Shown one piece after another: positions 36,015-46,409 of a DNA stretch of 64,000 nt. The notes under the pieces were generated by a model that saw nothing but the letters and a program-made list of their open reading frames with translations, did not search any database and was not told where the DNA came from. The position numbers and the translations under genes are program-made. This stretch comes from Hyphomicrobiales bacterium (GTDB taxonomy: Bacteria > Pseudomonadota > Alphaproteobacteria > Rhizobiales > Methyloligellaceae). Numbering within the stretch: position 1 is the stretch's first letter; every line of letters begins with the position of its first letter. Where the stretch lies: contig JANQLP010000093.1 of assembly GCA_028280515.1 (NCBI GenBank), forward strand, positions 28,703-92,702, given 5' to 3'.

Positions 36015-37511
36015 TTAGATCGCCCGAACCTCCACCAGGAATTCATCGACACGCGATTTGAGCGTCTCCGCTTCGGTGGAAAGCGTGCGCGCAGCTTCCG
36101 TCACGCCGGTGACGATATTGCCGGTCTCCTTCGAGGCCTCCGAGACACCGGTGATGTTCTCGACCACCTGCTGCGTCGCCGACGACTGCTCTTCGATGGC
36201 GGCGGCAATTGCAGACGAGATCTGCGCCATTTCGTCGATGATCGAGTTGATCGAACCGATCGCCTCCACGGAGGTGCCCGTCGCCCCCTGGATTTCCTCG
36301 ACCTGCTGGGCAATCTCCTCGGTGGCCTTTGCGGTCTGGGTGGCCAACTCCTTCACCTCCGAAGCAACAACCGCAAACCCCTTTCCGGCCTCGCCGGCAC
36401 GAGCCGCCTCGATCGTGGCGTTGAGCGCCAGGAGGTTGGTCTGCTCGGCGATGTCCTTGATCATGTTGACCACTTCACCGATCGAGGTCGCCGACTGCGA
36501 GAGACCGGAGATCAGCTTGTTCGTCTGCGTCGCCTCGGCCTGTGCCTTTTGCGCAATGTCGTTGTTCGTCGAAACCTGCTGCGAGATCTCGTGGATCGAA
36601 GCCTGCAGTTCCTCCGACGCGGACGCCACGGTGCTCGCCTGGGCGTTGGTTTCCTCCGAAGACGCACTCATCGACGCGGCGCTCGCTTCCAGCTCGGTCG
36701 CGGCGGACGAAACCGCTTCGACGACCGTCGCCACGTTGTGCTCGAAATTGTCGGCCACACGCACCCTGTCGGAGGCGACGACCCAGCTCAGCATCGGTCC
36801 GATATAGGAGTTGTTGTCGTCATAGACGGCGGAGACCTTCAGATCGAGCGTCTCGTCGCCCAGCCTGATCTTCGCATTGTAGGGCAGGTTTGCGGGATCG
36901 CTGAGGATCTTGCGCTGATGCTCGGGGTTCTTGTGAAAGACGTCGACGCATTGCCCGTAGATTTCGTCGACCGGAACGGGAAGCATGTCCTGAAGCGGCC
37001 GGAGCGTTTCCAGGCTGGTCTTGTTGATGTAGGAAATCTTGAACGTCTCTTTGTCGAGCAGCATGATGTTGACCGGCATTTCGTCAAGCATCTTGAGAAG
37101 CCTGTTGCTCTCGTTCTCGTTGTTCTTCTTTTCGGTGATGACCTGCCAGGAGAGCATCGGACCGACATAACGGCTGCCCTCGTAAATCGGGCTGACGTTG
37201 AGATCGAGCACTTCGCCGGCGAACTCGATTTCCGCGTGATGGGGAAGATTCTTGGGATCGGAGAGCAGTGTACGCTGATGCTGTGGGTTCTTGTGGAACA
37301 CGTCGATGCTCTGACCGACGATGTCCTCGGCCTTGCACGGCAGCGCGCTTTCGATGGCCCTGAGACCCTCGATCGTCGCTTCGTTCACATAGTTGATCCT
37401 GAAATCCTTCAGATCGCAGGTCATCACGGCAATGGGCATCTTGTCGACCATCGTCCGAAATGAAGTCGCGCTCTTTCCGCCCTTGAGCGCACCGAGTGAT
37501 TTGTTGAGCAT
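36015..37511 (-). CDS. soluble methyl-accepting chemotaxis protein with two PAS domains
   Basis: A 498-residue receptor with no membrane helices. Two duplicated PAS domains (about 20-130 and 140-250) share the blocks DVFHKNPxHQR and YxGPMLSWxV, so they arose by internal duplication. The C-terminal MCP signalling domain (about 260-495) contains the conserved hairpin tip [21 protein letters not shown]. The start at 37511 has GAGG upstream; a further 17 codons are possible. It resembles the AerC type of cytoplasmic energy sensors, whose PAS domains bind FAD in Azospirillum; cofactor binding here is inferred. There is no NWETF-like tail for CheR. Confidence 0.88.
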   Translation of the reverse strand: MLNKSLGALKGGKSATSFRTMVDKMPIAVMTCDLKDFRINYVNEATIEGLRAIESALPCKAEDIVGQSIDVFHKNPQHQRTLLSDPKNLPHHAEIEFAGEVLDLNVSPIYEGSRYVGPMLSWQVITEKKNNENESNRLLKMLDEMPVNIMLLDKETFKISYINKTSLETLRPLQDMLPVPVDEIYGQCVDVFHKNPEHQRKILSDPANLPYNAKIRLGDETLDLKVSAVYDDNNSYIGPMLSWVVASDRVRVADNFEHNVATVVEAVSSAATELEASAASMSASSEETNAQASTVASASEELQASIHEISQQVSTNNDIAQKAQAEATQTNKLISGLSQSATSIGEVVNMIKDIAEQTNLLALNATIEAARAGEAGKGFAVVASEVKELATQTAKATEEIAQQVEEIQGATGTSVEAIGSINSIIDEMAQISSAIAAAIEEQSSATQQVVENITGVSEASKETGNIVTGVTEAARTLSTEAETLKSRVDEFLVEVRAI

Positions 37512-37725
37512 TGATGTGCCTCGCAAAGATAGTGCCGTCTGACTTGCCGACCCAAGCTCCACACGCCCACGTATGCGCCTTCGGCAATTGCTATCTATGG
37601 TTGCACCGATTTTGGTTTCGAAATGGTTAGCGCACCGCGCGCACCTTTCATTCTATGCACGCAAAAGTAGCATTGCGGTGTCTCTGAAACACCGGGTCGA
37701 ACAGAACGCTGACTGATGGAGGGAA

Positions 37726-37801
37726 TGGTGGAGCCAGGCGGGATCGAACCGCCGACCTCGTGAATGCCATTCACGCGCTCTCCCAACTGAGCTATGGCCC
37801 C
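37726..37801 (-). tRNA. tRNA-Ala(GGC)
   Basis: A 76-nt tRNA on the minus strand. The acceptor GGGGCCA pairs with TGGCTCC (one G-T wobble), followed by A and an encoded CCA. The anticodon loop ATGGCAT has anticodon GGC. The T-arm contains GGTTCGATC. Confidence 0.95.
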
Positions 37802-37914
37802 ACACACGGGTTCCGCCCTCTGGAGCGGACCCGAAAATCTGTATGAACGACTAGTTAGGCCACCACGGCGGAACGATCAAGTGCAACGCACCGCATGGGA
37901 CATGAAGATTGTCT

Positions 37915-38337
37915 TCAGGACTCTTCTTTCGTGTCGATCGGGCCGCCGATTATTCCACTTACGTCCGAACCCGACTCGTCCTCATCGTCCTCCAGAAATA
38001 CATCCTCCTCGCCATCGGAGGAGATGTTCTCTTCATCGGTATCGATGTCGGCCAAATCGGCGTCCTCGACGGCTTCCTCTTCGGCCGCCGCCTCATCGAG
38101 GCTGATAACCTCGGCCCCTGACGCATCGGCAGGTTCCGTCGCCTCCGGCTTGGCCGGCTCCGCCGCAGCCTTCGCGGGCTCCGGTTTGGCCACCTCCGGT
38201 TCAGGCTTCGCCTTCGGTTCCTCCAGCACAAACTCCGCGCCGCATACCGGGCATACGACCGGGCTGCGGCCGAGGTCATAGAACTTCGCACCGCAGGACT
38301 GGCAGAGCCGCTTTGTTCCTCGAATTTCCTTTGACAT
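37915..38337 (-). CDS. FYDLN-acid family zinc-ribbon protein (TIGR02300-type)
   Basis: A 140-residue protein. A small zinc ribbon with Cys12, 15, 29 and 32 (LCQSCGAKFYDLGRSPVVCPVCG) includes the FYDLN-like sequence; then comes a long tail of Pro/Ala/Glu and a very acidic C-terminus. Start at 38337 by the family N-terminus MSKEIRGTKR. Divergent from aroA. Function of the family is not known; zinc ribbon plus acidic tail suggests a nucleic-acid or ribosome-associated role. Confidence 0.85.
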   Translation of the reverse strand: MSKEIRGTKRLCQSCGAKFYDLGRSPVVCPVCGAEFVLEEPKAKPEPEVAKPEPAKAAAEPAKPEATEPADASGAEVISLDEAAAEEEAVEDADLADIDTDEENISSDGEEDVFLEDDEDESGSDVSGIIGGPIDTKEES

Positions 38338-38542
38338 GAGAATTTCCCAAGTCCGCCAAAAATCGCGAGGTTCCTTGCCATGTCGGGAGGCTGGTGTCAA
38401 AAGCAAAAAAACATCAGTTCAACGCCTGTGAACAGTCGGCATTGACAGTCGGGGCGGCGAGACGCTCGGTTGCACGGCAAGCCGTTCTCGCCTATCACCA
38501 CCGCAGTGCGCGAAACCACTCATCTGCGGGCACCCCATTCAC

Positions 38543-39865
38543 ATGTCTTCCACTAAGCTGATCGCTTCGAAATCTCAGGGCCTGCATGGACGCATTCGTG
38601 TTCCGGGCGACAAGTCGATTTCACACCGAGCACTGATCCTCGGCAGCCTTGCGACGGGCACCACCCACGTTTCCGGACTGCTGGAAGCGGAAGATGTTCT
38701 GGCGACGGGCGAAGCTCTGCGCGCGCTCGGCGCCGGGGTCGAGCGCGAAGACGCCGGTTGGCGCGTATCGGGACGCGGGGTCGGCGGCTTGAACCGGGCC
38801 CCGGGGAAACTCGACTTCGGCAATTCAGGAACCGGCGCGCGATTGATGATGGGCGTCGTCGCCGGCAATGATGTGACCGCCGTCTTTACCGGCGATGAGT
38901 CCCTCAGCCGGCGGCCCATGGGCCGCGTTCTCACCCCGCTCAAACAGATGGGGCTCGGCGTCGGCGAAGACGGCGACACGCTTCCGCTGACGCTGACCGG
39001 ATCGACAGACCTCGTGCCCATCGTCTACGAGCTCCCGGTTCCGTCCGCACAGGTCAAATCCGCCGTGCTTCTCGCGGGGCTGCACGCGCCCGGCAAGACA
39101 ACGGTGATCGAGGACGCACCGACCCGCGATCACACCGAACGCATGCTCGCTTTCTTCGGAGCCGATGTGCATACGAGCCGCGAGAGCAATCGCCGATCGA
39201 TCACGGTGACAGGCGGCAGCGCCCTTTCCGGCCGCGACGTGGTGGTGCCGGGCGATCCGAGTTCGGCCGCGTTTCTCATTGCCGCGGCCCTTGTCACCGA
39301 AGGTTCCGACATCACCATCGAAGGCGTGCTGATCAATCCGACACGGACCGGGTTCTACCAGACACTCAAGGAAATGGGTGCCGACATCGCCTTCGAAAAC
39401 GAACGCGACGAAGGCGGAGAACCGGTGGCGGACGTCCGTGTCTCATCAAGCAAACTCACAGGCATAGAGGTGCCCGCGGCGCGCGCGCCGACCATGATCG
39501 ATGAATATCCGGTGCTGGCCGTGATCGCCGCTTTCGCCGAAGGCGAGACCGTCATGCAGGGGCTGGGAGAATTGCGGGTGAAGGAAAGCGACCGGCTGGC
39601 ATCGACGCTCGCCGGGTTAACCGCGTGCGGCGTGCAGGCCTCCGCGGGCGAGGACAGCTTGCGCGTGACCGGCAGCTCTGCAATTGCCGGCGGCGCCACC
39701 GTTGCAACCCATATGGACCACCGCATCGCCATGGCGTTTCTGATCATGGGGCTCGGCACTGAGGAGCCCGTGGCCATCGACAACGCACCCATCATCGCCA
39801 CCAGCTTTCCCGAGTTTGCGGGCCTCATGGGCGACGTGGGTGCGGCGGTCCAGGAAAGCACGTAG
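38543..39865 (+). CDS. aroA: 3-phosphoshikimate 1-carboxyvinyltransferase (class II EPSP synthase)
   Basis: A 440-residue enzyme of the shikimate pathway joining shikimate-3-phosphate and PEP. Key blocks are PGDKSISHR, the phosphate/PEP loop FGNSGTGAR, RRPMGRVL, SAQVKSAVL, RDHTERM, INPTRTG and RVKESDR. The combination GDKS, SAQVK, RDHTE and NPTR marks the class II group that includes Agrobacterium CP4. The residue after GNS is glycine, where CP4 has alanine, so natural glyphosate insensitivity is not predicted. Followed 30 bp later by cmk. Confidence 0.96.
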   Translation: MSSTKLIASKSQGLHGRIRVPGDKSISHRALILGSLATGTTHVSGLLEAEDVLATGEALRALGAGVEREDAGWRVSGRGVGGLNRAPGKLDFGNSGTGARLMMGVVAGNDVTAVFTGDESLSRRPMGRVLTPLKQMGLGVGEDGDTLPLTLTGSTDLVPIVYELPVPSAQVKSAVLLAGLHAPGKTTVIEDAPTRDHTERMLAFFGADVHTSRESNRRSITVTGGSALSGRDVVVPGDPSSAAFLIAAALVTEGSDITIEGVLINPTRTGFYQTLKEMGADIAFENERDEGGEPVADVRVSSSKLTGIEVPAARAPTMIDEYPVLAVIAAFAEGETVMQGLGELRVKESDRLASTLAGLTACGVQASAGEDSLRVTGSSAIAGGATVATHMDHRIAMAFLIMGLGTEEPVAIDNAPIIATSFPEFAGLMGDVGAAVQEST

Positions 39866-39895
39866 GACATTGGCATCGAAACGGGGGCGACAGCC

Positions 39896-40525
39896 ATGTT
39901 GATTGCAATGGACGGGCCGGCGGCATCCGGCAAAGGCACACTCGCAAAAAACCTCGCCGCCCATTACGGGCTGGCCCATCTCGACACCGGTTCGCTGTAT
40001 CGCGCGGTTGCGCGGGATCTGATGGCCGCCGGCAAGCCGCTCGATGACGAAGAAGCCGCGGTGGACGTCACCCGGTCACTTGATCCCGACACGCTGAGCG
40101 ATCCCGGCCTGCGTACGCCCGAAGTGGGTCAGGCGGCGGCGAAGGTGGCGAAGATCGGCGCGGTTCGCGAGGCGCTGCACAAGTTTCAACGCACCTTCGC
40201 ATCCAAGCCCGGCGGGGCGATCATCGAGGGCCGCGACATCGGCACCGTGGTGTGTCCCGACGCCGATGTGAAGATCTACGTCGAAGCATCGACCGATGTG
40301 CGTGCCGAGCGGCGTCACAAGGAGCTCCTCGAGGCCGGCCACGACATCTCCTACGATGAAATCCACGCCCAGATCGCCGCCCGCGACGAGGCCGACCGGT
40401 CGCGCAAGATTTCTCCCCTCAAGCCGGCCGAAGACGCACTCTTGCTCGACACCTCCGATTTGGGTATAGAGGCGGCGTTTGAGGCTGCCATCAAACTTGT
40501 CGACACAAAGCTGTTGCAAAGGTAA
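39896..40525 (+). CDS. cmk: (d)CMP kinase
   Basis: A 209-residue nucleoside monophosphate kinase. The P-loop DGPAASGKGT is at about 6-15, the CMP-binding motif HLDTGSLYRA near 28-37 and IIEGRDIGTVV near 98-108; the LID contains RRHKELLEAG. Phosphorylates CMP and dCMP. In the normal aroA-cmk-rpsA order. The 193 bp to rpsA carry no recognised gene. Confidence 0.95.
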   Translation: MLIAMDGPAASGKGTLAKNLAAHYGLAHLDTGSLYRAVARDLMAAGKPLDDEEAAVDVTRSLDPDTLSDPGLRTPEVGQAAAKVAKIGAVREALHKFQRTFASKPGGAIIEGRDIGTVVCPDADVKIYVEASTDVRAERRHKELLEAGHDISYDEIHAQIAARDEADRSRKISPLKPAEDALLLDTSDLGIEAAFEAAIKLVDTKLLQR

Positions 40526-40718
40526 GGATGGCGGGCCATTTGGTATGCCGTGATCATGCCGTTCGTTAGATCGGCGGGCCATATCAGCCAAAACACGAGA
40601 GATTAGGAAATTTGTGCGCCGCGCGCGTGACGTCGCGGCCAAGAGATAAGCCAGTTATTGATACCGCAGGCGGCATTTGGGGACCGTGGCGGCACCGAGC
40701 GGGCGAACAGGAGACTTG

Positions 40719-42584
40719 ATGAGCGAACCGCAGGCCAGTGAACTCAATCCGACGCGTGAGGATTTTGCAGCGCTTCTGGATGAGACCCTAGGAGAATCCG
40801 CCCTTGAGGAGGGCAGTGTCGTCAAGGGCACAGTCGTCGCCATCGAAAAGGACCTCGCAGTCGTCGATGTCGGCTTGAAGACCGAAGGCCGCGTTCCTCT
40901 CAAAGAGTTCACGCTTCCGGGTCAGGAGTCGACGATTTCCGTCGGCGACGAGGTGGAAGTCTATCTTGAGCGCGTTGAGAATGCGCTCGGCGAGGCGGTC
41001 CTCTCACGGGAGAAAGCCCGGCGCGAGGAAAGCTGGGTGCGGCTCGAAGAGAAATTCAAGAAGGGCGAGCGCTGCGAAGGCATCATCTTCAATCGCGTCA
41101 AGGGCGGGTTCACCGTCGACCTTGACGGCGCCGTCGCCTTCCTTCCCGGCAGTCAAGTGGACATCCGCCCGGTGCGCGACATCGCACCGTTGATGAACGT
41201 GCCGCAGCCCTTCCAGATCCTGAAGATGGACCGCCGGCGCGGCAACATCGTCGTCTCCCGCAGGTCGGTCCTCGAAGAGACCCGCGCCGAGCAGCGCAGC
41301 GAAATCGTCGCCAAGCTCGAGGAAGGCCAGGTCATCGAAGGCGTGGTCAAGAACATCACCGATTACGGCGCGTTTATCGATCTGGGCGGCATCGACGGCC
41401 TGCTGCACGTCACGGACATGGCATGGCGGCGCGTCAATCACCCAAGCGAAATCGTCAAGGTCGGCGATTCCGTCAAGGTCCAGATCATCCGGATCAATCC
41501 CGAGACGCAGCGCATCTCGCTTGGCATCAAGCAGCTTGAATCCGATCCGTGGGAAGGCGTTGAAGCCAAGTACCCGATCGGCGCCCGCGTCAAGGGCACG
41601 GTCACGAACATCACCGACTACGGGGCGTTCGTGGAACTGGAGTCGGGCGTCGAAGGCCTGATCCACGTCTCCGAAATGAGCTGGACGAAGAAGAACGTCC
41701 ACCCCGGCAAGATCGTATCCACCAGCCAGGAAGTCGAAGTCCAGGTGCTCGAGGTGGATTCCCAGAAGCGCCGCATTTCGCTCGGCCTGAAGCAGATCCA
41801 GGAGAACCCCTGGATTGCCTTCGCGGAGAGCCACAAGGTCGGCACCGAGATCGAGGGCGCCATCCGCAACATCACCGAGTTCGGTCTGTTCATCGGACTG
41901 GACGGCGGTGTGGACGGCATGGTCCACCTTTCCGATCTCGACTGGAGCCGTCCGGGCGAAGAGGCGATCCAGGACTACAAGAAGGGCGATATGGTCAAGG
42001 CGGTCGTCCTCGAAGCCGACGCGGACAAGGAACGCATTTCTCTCGGCATCAAGCAGTTGGGCGACGATCCGCTCAAAGGCGACAGCGGGCTCAAGAAAGG
42101 CGCGCGCGTCACTTGCGAGGTTATCGACGTCAAGGACAACGGCCTCGAGGTCAAGCTGTCGGATTCCGATATCACCACCTTCATCCGCCGCTCCGATCTG
42201 TCGCGGGACCGCTCCGAGCAGCGGCCCGAGCGGTTCGCCGCCGGTGAAAAGGTGGACGCCGTCATCACCCAAGTCGACCCGTCGACGCGCCGGATCAACG
42301 TTTCGATCAAGGCGCTGGAGATCGCTGAAGAGAAGGAAGCGGTCAAGCAGTACGGATCGACCGTCAGCGGCGCTTCGCTCGGCGATATCCTCGGTGCCGC
42401 GCTCGACAAGGCCAAGGAAGACGCGGACGGAGACGTGGACGCAGCCGAAGCGAAGGAAGCCGAACCCAAGGCGAAATCGAAAGCCAAGGCCAAGGATGAG
42501 GCAGAGCCCGCATCCGAAGACGCCGAGAAGGCAGCCGAGGACGCAGACGACAACGAGGGCGACGAAAAGGGCAAAGAGAGCTAG
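40719..42584 (+). CDS. rpsA: 30S ribosomal protein S1
   Basis: A 621-residue protein with six S1/OB repeats (approximately 30-97, 115-180, 200-268, 285-355, 372-442, 455-525). The lysine/alanine/glutamate-rich C-terminal tail from about 540 is longer than in E. coli S1 (557 residues). It unfolds and docks mRNA on the 30S subunit. The start at 40719 has AGGAG upstream and gives MSEPQASELNPTREDFAALL, the expected N-terminus. Confidence 0.97.
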   Translation: MSEPQASELNPTREDFAALLDETLGESALEEGSVVKGTVVAIEKDLAVVDVGLKTEGRVPLKEFTLPGQESTISVGDEVEVYLERVENALGEAVLSREKARREESWVRLEEKFKKGERCEGIIFNRVKGGFTVDLDGAVAFLPGSQVDIRPVRDIAPLMNVPQPFQILKMDRRRGNIVVSRRSVLEETRAEQRSEIVAKLEEGQVIEGVVKNITDYGAFIDLGGIDGLLHVTDMAWRRVNHPSEIVKVGDSVKVQIIRINPETQRISLGIKQLESDPWEGVEAKYPIGARVKGTVTNITDYGAFVELESGVEGLIHVSEMSWTKKNVHPGKIVSTSQEVEVQVLEVDSQKRRISLGLKQIQENPWIAFAESHKVGTEIEGAIRNITEFGLFIGLDGGVDGMVHLSDLDWSRPGEEAIQDYKKGDMVKAVVLEADADKERISLGIKQLGDDPLKGDSGLKKGARVTCEVIDVKDNGLEVKLSDSDITTFIRRSDLSRDRSEQRPERFAAGEKVDAVITQVDPSTRRINVSIKALEIAEEKEAVKQYGSTVSGASLGDILGAALDKAKEDADGDVDAAEAKEAEPKAKSKAKAKDEAEPASEDAEKAAEDADDNEGDEKGKES

Positions 42585-42653
42585 ACCCGTTTCGTGCCGT
42601 CCGCTTGATTTGCGGGTTCGCGGCAAGCAATATCCGTCGTCAGGTGAGGCGTG

Positions 42654-43625
42654 ATGACTCTGCGGGCAGACTATCTGGTGGACAGGCGGCGGCTGAAACG
42701 CAGCGTCGGTCTGTGGCGCGCGTTGGCCATCGTCGTGGCGATTGCCCTCATTGCCGTTCTGACCCTCCAGAACGACGATATCGCGTCCGCAGTCGGGTAT
42801 CGCTCGCACATTGCACGAGTGGATGTTTCCGGGCTTATCCAACAGGACAGTAAACGCCTGAAGCTGCTCAAGGACATCAGCGAATCCAAATCGGCCAAGG
42901 CCGTCATCCTGCGCATCAACAGCCCTGGCGGCACCACCGTGGGAGGCGAAGCGCTCTACACCGCGGTTCTGGAGCTTCGCGAAAAGAAGCCGGTCGTGGC
43001 CGTGTTCTCCACGGTAGCCACATCCGCCGCCTACATGGTCGGCATTGCCTCTGACCATATCGTCGCCCGTGGCAGCACCATTACGGGCTCCGTCGGCGTG
43101 ATCCTGCAATGGGCCGAGGTGACCGAGCTTCTCGACAAGCTAGGCGTCCAGATGGAAGAGGTCCGGAGCGGGCCTCTCAAGGCCATTCCCTCGCCGTTCC
43201 GGCCCTTGAACGAGGAAGGCCGCGAACTCACACGTCAGATGGTGGATGAATCCAATAAGTGGTTCATCGGACTGGTGGCCAAGCGCCGTGAGCTTGATCC
43301 GGAAACCGTGCCCGGTCTGACGGAGGGCCGCATCTACTCCGGGCGTGAGGCCCTGAAACTGAAACTCATCGATCAGATCGGCGGCGAGGATGAGGCGATT
43401 GCCTGGCTTGAAAAGAACCGTGACGTTCCGAAAAAGCTGAGGATCATCGATTGGAAGACGACCGACTCGAGCAGCCTTGGATGGTTCCGTTCCGCGATCA
43501 AACAGCTTGCGCTCTGGACCGGTCTGCCGGTCGCAGCGGTCGATTCCCTGCTCGGGCCGGGCAGCGCATTAGACCGCGTCCGGCTTGACGGTTTGGTCTC
43601 CGTTTGGCACGCTCGGCAGGAATAG
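42654..43625 (+). CDS. sppA: signal peptide peptidase SppA
   Basis: A 323-residue membrane-anchored serine protease of the short (36K) type. One N-terminal helix (about 24-42) is followed by a ClpP-fold domain with INSPGGTTVGGEAL, the catalytic Ser in VATSAAYMVG and the catalytic Lys in GPLKAIPSPF. Degrades cleaved signal peptides in the membrane. GTG at 42651 directly precedes the ATG at 42654; AGGTGAG upstream fits the latter slightly better. Follows rpsA and precedes ihfB as in most relatives. Confidence 0.92.
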   Translation: MTLRADYLVDRRRLKRSVGLWRALAIVVAIALIAVLTLQNDDIASAVGYRSHIARVDVSGLIQQDSKRLKLLKDISESKSAKAVILRINSPGGTTVGGEALYTAVLELREKKPVVAVFSTVATSAAYMVGIASDHIVARGSTITGSVGVILQWAEVTELLDKLGVQMEEVRSGPLKAIPSPFRPLNEEGRELTRQMVDESNKWFIGLVAKRRELDPETVPGLTEGRIYSGREALKLKLIDQIGGEDEAIAWLEKNRDVPKKLRIIDWKTTDSSSLGWFRSAIKQLALWTGLPVAAVDSLLGPGSALDRVRLDGLVSVWHARQE

Positions 43626-43690
43626 GGGCGCCGAAAAACCAATACGAGCCAAAGAGATAGGCGCAAGGGGGAAAAAGCTGAGGTTGCGTC

Positions 43691-44011
43691 ATGATTAAGT
43701 CTGAACTCATTCAACGGATCGGCGCGGCGAATCCGCACCTCTATCAGCGAGACGTGGAGCGTATCGTCAATACGATCCTCGACGAGATCATTGCCGCCCT
43801 CGCCCGCGGCGACCGGGTCGAGTTGCGCGGATTTGGCGCGTTCACCGTCAAACACAGGGCCGCACGGCAGGGACGCAACCCGCGAACCGGCGAGACGGTG
43901 TTCGTGGAAGAGAAGTACGTTCCCTTCTTCAAGACCGGCAAGGAGCTGCGTGAGCGGCTGAACCGGGACTATGACGGATCGGCACCCCCCGGCTCCACGG
44001 GAGAAAGCTGA
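43691..44011 (+). CDS. ihfB: integration host factor subunit beta
   Basis: A 106-residue HU/IHF family protein. The DNA-binding arm carries RNPRTGETV and the body has [25 protein letters not shown]. With IhfA it bends DNA at specific sites, which matters here for sigma-54 promoters. The C-terminus is extended by about ten residues over E. coli IHF-beta. GAGG is 8 bases before the ATG. Confidence 0.95.
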   Translation: MIKSELIQRIGAANPHLYQRDVERIVNTILDEIIAALARGDRVELRGFGAFTVKHRAARQGRNPRTGETVFVEEKYVPFFKTGKELRERLNRDYDGSAPPGSTGES

Positions 44012-44043
44012 CCGCCTTGACGGGGAATGAGCGGGGTCAAGCT

Positions 44044-44391
44044 GTGTTCAGGAAATTCGTCTGGCTGTTTGTGGTGTTGCCGGCAGGCGTGATCCTCGTT
44101 GCGTTCGCACTGGCGAACCGCCACGACGTCCGCCTCAATCTGGACCCGCTGTCCGCCGATGACCCCTACTTCGCGTTCGATGCGCCGTTCTTCCTGTTCA
44201 TCTTCGGCGCCTTTCTCGCCGGCCTGATCGTCGGCGGGACCGTTACCTGGTTCGGCCAGGGCAAATGGCGCAAGGAAGCCAAGGCACGGACCAGGGAAAG
44301 CGCGTCTCTGCGAGCCGAAACCGAGCAGCTGAACGAGCAGTTGCGTACAGCACAAACGCCGCGAATCGGAACGTCTGAGGCGGCCGGTTGA
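44044..44391 (+). CDS. lapA: LapA domain (DUF1049) membrane protein
   Basis: A 115-residue inner-membrane protein with two helices (about 5-22 and 44-66), an ANRHDVRLNLDPL loop, and a cytoplasmic helical tail predicted as coiled coil. It matches the LapA family, which in E. coli acts with LapB on LpxC turnover and LPS assembly. Start taken at GTG 44044 (FRKFVWLFVV); an upstream TTG at 44017 would add nine residues. In the conserved ihfB-lapA-trpF order. Confidence 0.8.
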   Translation: MFRKFVWLFVVLPAGVILVAFALANRHDVRLNLDPLSADDPYFAFDAPFFLFIFGAFLAGLIVGGTVTWFGQGKWRKEAKARTRESASLRAETEQLNEQLRTAQTPRIGTSEAAG

Positions 44392-44498
44392 TGCGCCTCT
44401 GGCGCATGGACACCGCCGCCACGATCTCCTAGGTTGCCGCGAGACAGGACAATGTCGGGCTGTGGCGCAGGAAACAGCCCGTGCAAGCGTGAATATCG

Positions 44499-45182
44499 AT
44501 GAGCGTCAAAGTAAAGATCTGTGGTCTGAAGACCCGCCGCGCGCTGGATGCAGCGCTTGACGCGGGCACGGACTATTTCGGGCTCGTGTTCTATCCGCCC
44601 TCGCCGCGCAATGTGGATCCTGAAACGGCCGCAACGCTTGCCGCGCACGGGCGCGGCGTTGCACGGTCCGTCGTCTTGCTGGTCGATCCGGACGATGCGG
44701 CGGTACGGCGGGCCTGCGATGTTGTTTCGCCCGACCTGCTTCAGCTGCATGGGAGCGAACCCCCTGAAAGAGTTGACGAAATCCGGGTGATGGCGGGCCG
44801 GCCCGTGATCAAGGCGGTCAAGGTCGAAACCGCCGCCGATGTCGATCAGGCGCAGGTTTACAACGCCGTCGCCGACATAATGCTGTACGACGCCAAGGCG
44901 CCCGCGGACATGGCCGACGCCCTGCCGGGTGGAAACGGCATTCCGTTCGACTGGCGTGCCCTCACCGGCATTAAGCCAGATGCGAACTTCATGCTGTCGG
45001 GGGGGTTGAACCCGGATAATGTGGGCGCGGCCGTCGCGGTGACCCACGCGCCGATCGTGGACGTATCCTCCGGGGTGGAAGGCGCCCCGGGTGAGAAAAA
45101 CGATCACCTGATCCGCAAGTTCATTGCCGCCGCGAAATCGGCGGCTTCCGCAGACGTAACAAGTGAGCCGGAAAATGCCTGA
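44499..45182 (+). CDS. trpF: phosphoribosylanthranilate isomerase
   Basis: A 227-residue (beta/alpha)8 enzyme of tryptophan synthesis. The catalytic Cys is in VKICGLK (residue 8), the Asp in MLYDAKA (about residue 130), and the phosphate-binding loops are [10 protein letters not shown] and DVSSGVE. It catalyses the Amadori rearrangement of PRA to CdRP. It overlaps trpB; trpC and trpD are not in the window, as is common in alphaproteobacteria where the trp genes are split. Confidence 0.95.
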   Translation: MSVKVKICGLKTRRALDAALDAGTDYFGLVFYPPSPRNVDPETAATLAAHGRGVARSVVLLVDPDDAAVRRACDVVSPDLLQLHGSEPPERVDEIRVMAGRPVIKAVKVETAADVDQAQVYNAVADIMLYDAKAPADMADALPGGNGIPFDWRALTGIKPDANFMLSGGLNPDNVGAAVAVTHAPIVDVSSGVEGAPGEKNDHLIRKFIAAAKSAASADVTSEPENA

Positions 45183-46407
45183 AGCATCGCCTATGGAAAC
45201 GCCGAACACCTATCGTGCCGGACCGGATGAACGCGGCCATTTCGGGCTCTATGGCGGACGGTTCGTCGCCGAGACGCTGATGCCGCTGATCCTCGATCTT
45301 GAGCAGGCCTACAAGGATGCCCAGGCGGACCCGGACTTCCAGCGCGAGCTAGACGAGCTGAATACCCATTATGGCGGGCGTCCGAGCCCGCTCTACTACG
45401 CCGAGCGCCTGACCGACCATTTCGGCGGCGCAAAGATCTACTTCAAGCGCGACGAGCTGAACCATACGGGCAGTCACAAGATCAACAATTGCCTCGGCCA
45501 GATCCAGCTCGCGCGCCGCATGGGCAAAACCCGCATCATCGCCGAAACGGGTGCCGGGCAGCACGGCGTGGCTGTTGCGACCGTTGCGGCCCGGTTCGGC
45601 TTGCCGTGCGTGGTCTATATGGGCGCGACGGACATTGAGCGTCAGGCACCCAACGTGTTCCGGATGAAGCTGCTGGGCGCGGAAGTCCGCCCCGTCACCG
45701 CGGGCACCGGCACCCTGAAGGACGCCATGAACGAGGCGCTGCGCGACTGGGTCGCAAACGTACACGACACATTCTACATCATCGGCACCGCGGCCGGTCC
45801 GCACCCCTATCCGGAGATGGTGCGAAACTTCCAGTCGGTCATCGGCAACGAAGTGCGCGAACAGATGCAGGAAGCGGAAGGCCGGTTGCCCGATACGCTC
45901 GTGGCCTGTATCGGCGGCGGCTCGAACGCGATCGGGCTTTTCCACCCCTTCCTCGACGACAAGGACGTGGCGATTTACGGCGTCGAAGCCGGCGGCAAGG
46001 GGCTCGGCAAGCCGGAGGACCACTGCGCGTCGATGAACGGCGGCGCACCGGGTGTGCTCCATGGAAACCGAACCTACCTGCTGCAGGATGATGACGGGCA
46101 GATCATCGAAGGACATTCGATTTCCGCGGGGCTCGACTACCCTGGTGTGGGACCGGAGCATTCCTGGCTCCGCGACTCGGGCCGCGTGACATATGTAGCG
46201 ATCACCGACGCGGAGGCGCTCGAGGCGTTTCAGCTCTGTACCAAGCTGGAGGGGATCATTCCGGCGCTGGAGCCGTCTCATGCGCTTGCGCACGTCGCCA
46301 AACTCGCCCCGACACTGCCCAAGGACAATCTGCTGGTCATGAACCTGTGTGGACGCGGCGACAAGGATGTCTTCGCCGTGGCGAAACATCTCGGCGTGGA
46401 TATGTGA
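45175..46407 (+). CDS. trpB: tryptophan synthase beta chain
   Basis: A 410-residue PLP enzyme. The PLP lysine is in HTGSHKINN, the phosphate-binding loop is GGGSNAIG and the substrate segment is ETGAGQHGV. It joins indole from TrpA with serine. The start at 45175 overlaps the trpF stop (45180-45182); GTG at 45163 and ATG at 45193 are alternatives. Pairs with trpA, which begins 2 bp after the stop. Confidence 0.96.
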   Translation: MPEASPMETPNTYRAGPDERGHFGLYGGRFVAETLMPLILDLEQAYKDAQADPDFQRELDELNTHYGGRPSPLYYAERLTDHFGGAKIYFKRDELNHTGSHKINNCLGQIQLARRMGKTRIIAETGAGQHGVAVATVAARFGLPCVVYMGATDIERQAPNVFRMKLLGAEVRPVTAGTGTLKDAMNEALRDWVANVHDTFYIIGTAAGPHPYPEMVRNFQSVIGNEVREQMQEAEGRLPDTLVACIGGGSNAIGLFHPFLDDKDVAIYGVEAGGKGLGKPEDHCASMNGGAPGVLHGNRTYLLQDDDGQIIEGHSISAGLDYPGVGPEHSWLRDSGRVTYVAITDAEALEAFQLCTKLEGIIPALEPSHALAHVAKLAPTLPKDNLLVMNLCGRGDKDVFAVAKHLGVDM

Positions 46408-46409
46408 CC

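Noticed and set aside
41004..43109. Long minus-strand frame (701 codons) opposite rpsA and sppA
   Set aside because: Antisense shadow of GC-rich codons; rpsA has six clear S1 repeats on the other strand.
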